Origin: Harryflintia acetispora
GTDB lineage: Bacteria > Bacillota > Clostridia > Oscillospirales > Ruminococcaceae
DNA length: 64,000 nucleotides
Direction of reading: 5' to 3'
NCBI GenBank assembly: GCA_004340125.1
Contig: SLUK01000004.1
Location: 144,688 to 208,687, forward strand
Shown here one piece after another: positions 62,990-64,000 of this stretch (within the stretch, counting starts at the first letter, position 1; every line of letters starts with the position of its first letter). The translations under genes and the position numbers were made by a program. The notes under the pieces are model-generated. The model did no database searches. It was not told the origin of the DNA and saw only the letters and a program-made list of their open reading frames with translations.

Positions 62990-64000
62990 TCATTGTGGGA
63001 AGGCGCGCAGTGTGGGATGGGAGCTGCCGGCAGACATGGACCAGGCCCCTGTCGAGGCAAAGTTCCAGCCGGCAAATTTGGTGGCGTCGGAAAAGAGGGA
63101 GGAGGCCATACCGGCGGTGCCCGGCGGGTTGAAAGCTCCGATTTGGGAGCTGCCGCTCCAGCCCCGGCCCACCGCATAGGCAACCCCCATGTCATCGGCA
63201 AAGTAGCAAAGGCTGAAGGTCGTCGGGGTGGAGGTGGCGTATTCGGTCCCTCCCGAGATGCCTCCCCGCTCCCCGCCGCTGATGGTGCCGGGGATGGCGA
63301 AGCAGCGCGTCACCTTGCTGCCGGCGAAGGACATTCCCTCGATGGCGCCCGCGTCGTAGGTGCCGGTGGAGGTTGCGGCCGGCGCCGTGACGTTGGCCCC
63401 GACCGAGTAGCAGTCCCGGATTTCGCCGCCGTTGATCTGCTGGCCAACCAGCCCCCCGGCGTGATAGGTCCCGACCACCGTTCCGTTTTCCACATAACAC
63501 TGCTCGACCAGCGACCCTGAATCACTGTTTGCGACGAGGCCCCCGGCAAGCCCGCTGCCGCTGTCATACACCGTAAAATTGGTTACCCCAATTTTGCGGA
63601 TGGTGGCTGAATTTATATAGCCAAACAACCCGGCGTGGTTGACTTGCGCGCTTCTGGGGATGAAAAGGTTCTTGACCAGGTGCCCGCCGCCATCGTAGAT
63701 GCCGCTGAAAACAGTCAGGCTGTTCCCGCCGATGGGGGTCCAGTCGCCCGAGAGGCTCAGGTCCTTCGTCTGGATGAAGCTCGCCGCCAGGTGGCTGTTC
63801 ACATGCGCCAGCTGCGCCTGCGACGACACCTTCCAGGGCTTGGCGGCGGTGCCCGCACCGCCCCCGTAGCCGCCGGCGGCGAGCGCATGCTCGCACCCCT
63901 CGATCGTCACCGTCTTGCTCGCCGTCACCCCCGACCCGTCCTTGGCCGCCGCCTTCACCGTGATCGTACCGCTTTGCCCCACCGCCGTCACCGTTCCCGT
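62990..64000 (-). CDS. GLUG-repeat surface protein, C-terminal part only
   Basis: At least 333 residues are in the window; the gene runs on past the right edge, so its true start is not seen. The left-hand part (in protein order) looks like the end of an Ig-like (Big-type) domain: QSGTITVKAAAKDGSGVTAS and KTVTIEG. The rest is a beta-helix type region with GLUG-like units (GLFGYINSATIRKIGVTN, AGGLVANSDSGSLVEQCYV, AGGLVGQQINGGEIRDCYS). Such repeats occur in secreted adhesins and mucin-associated proteins. No LPxTG anchor or S-layer domain is at this C-terminus, so anchoring must be at the missing N-terminal side or absent. Confidence 0.8.
   Translation of the reverse strand, partial: TGTVTAVGQSGTITVKAAAKDGSGVTASKTVTIEGCEHALAAGGYGGGAGTAAKPWKVSSQAQLAHVNSHLAASFIQTKDLSLSGDWTPIGGNSLTVFSGIYDGGGHLVKNLFIPRSAQVNHAGLFGYINSATIRKIGVTNFTVYDSGSGLAGGLVANSDSGSLVEQCYVENGTVVGTYHAGGLVGQQINGGEIRDCYSVGANVTAPAATSTGTYDAGAIEGMSFAGSKVTRCFAIPGTISGGERGGISGGTEYATSTPTTFSLCYFADDMGVAYAVGRGWSGSSQIGAFNPPGTAGMASSLFSDATKFAGWNFASTGAWSMSAGSSHPTLRAFPQ

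Overview
The window comes from a GC-rich, anaerobic, probably spore-forming member of the Bacillota, most likely class Clostridia near the Oscillospirales. The evidence is the Gram-positive division/cell-wall (dcw) gene order, good Gram-positive ribosome binding sites, consensus SigA-type promoters, a Gram-positive-like SOS box before recA, a ferredoxin-dependent 2-oxoacid oxidoreductase with phosphate butyryltransferase and butyrate kinase, and a collagen-like surface protein of the kind found on spores. Most genes lie on the minus strand. No rRNA, CRISPR array, prophage or insertion sequence was found. Species cannot be assigned from the sequence alone.

1-22.3 kb: a collagen-like protein (+), then minus-strand genes: an XRE regulator with two membrane proteins (DUF2975, DUF4173), an M42 peptidase, a metallo-beta-lactamase-fold hydrolase, an EAL phosphodiesterase, a flavin-type oxidase-family protein, deoC, a MATE exporter, an APC amino-acid permease and a PHP phosphatase. 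A ferric-iron-type ABC transporter follows with its own two-component system (YesM/YesN-like), then a soluble hybrid histidine kinase.

22.4-26.2 kb: a plus-strand island with a regulator carrying two GntR-type DNA-binding domains, a transglutaminase-like lipoprotein and a beta-lactamase-like serine hydrolase lipoprotein. A tRNA-Arg(ACG) gene follows on the minus strand.

26.7-41.8 kb: the dcw cluster, transcribed right to left as mraZ, rsmH, ftsL, pbpB, murE, murF, mraY, ftsW, murG, murA, ftsQ/divIB and ftsZ. It has a clear promoter and three MraZ boxes. murD and ftsA are missing from their usual places.

42.0-55.3 kb: an FMN-binding lipoprotein, a highly structured intergenic repeat, and then the most interesting locus. 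A 12-gene minus-strand operon is read away from a divergent IclR regulator, with a palindrome at the predicted start of transcription. It encodes a sodium:solute symporter with a 32-residue (or 41-residue) membrane peptide, an enolase-superfamily enzyme, an Old-Yellow-Enzyme-type flavoprotein broken by a deletion and frameshift, a four-subunit 2-oxoacid:ferredoxin oxidoreductase, Ptb, Buk, a P-loop NTPase and an SLC13-type anion transporter. Read as a pathway it would import an organic acid, convert it to a 2-oxoacid, oxidise that to an acyl-CoA, make ATP through acyl phosphate, and move the product acid across the membrane.

55.3-64 kb: a short ComEA-like protein, an unknown membrane-anchored protein, a TSCPD protein, malic enzyme, a 43-bp tandem repeat, a PHP phosphoesterase, pgsA, rimO, recX and recA (with an SOS-type site), and the C-terminal part of a GLUG-repeat surface protein that continues past the right edge.
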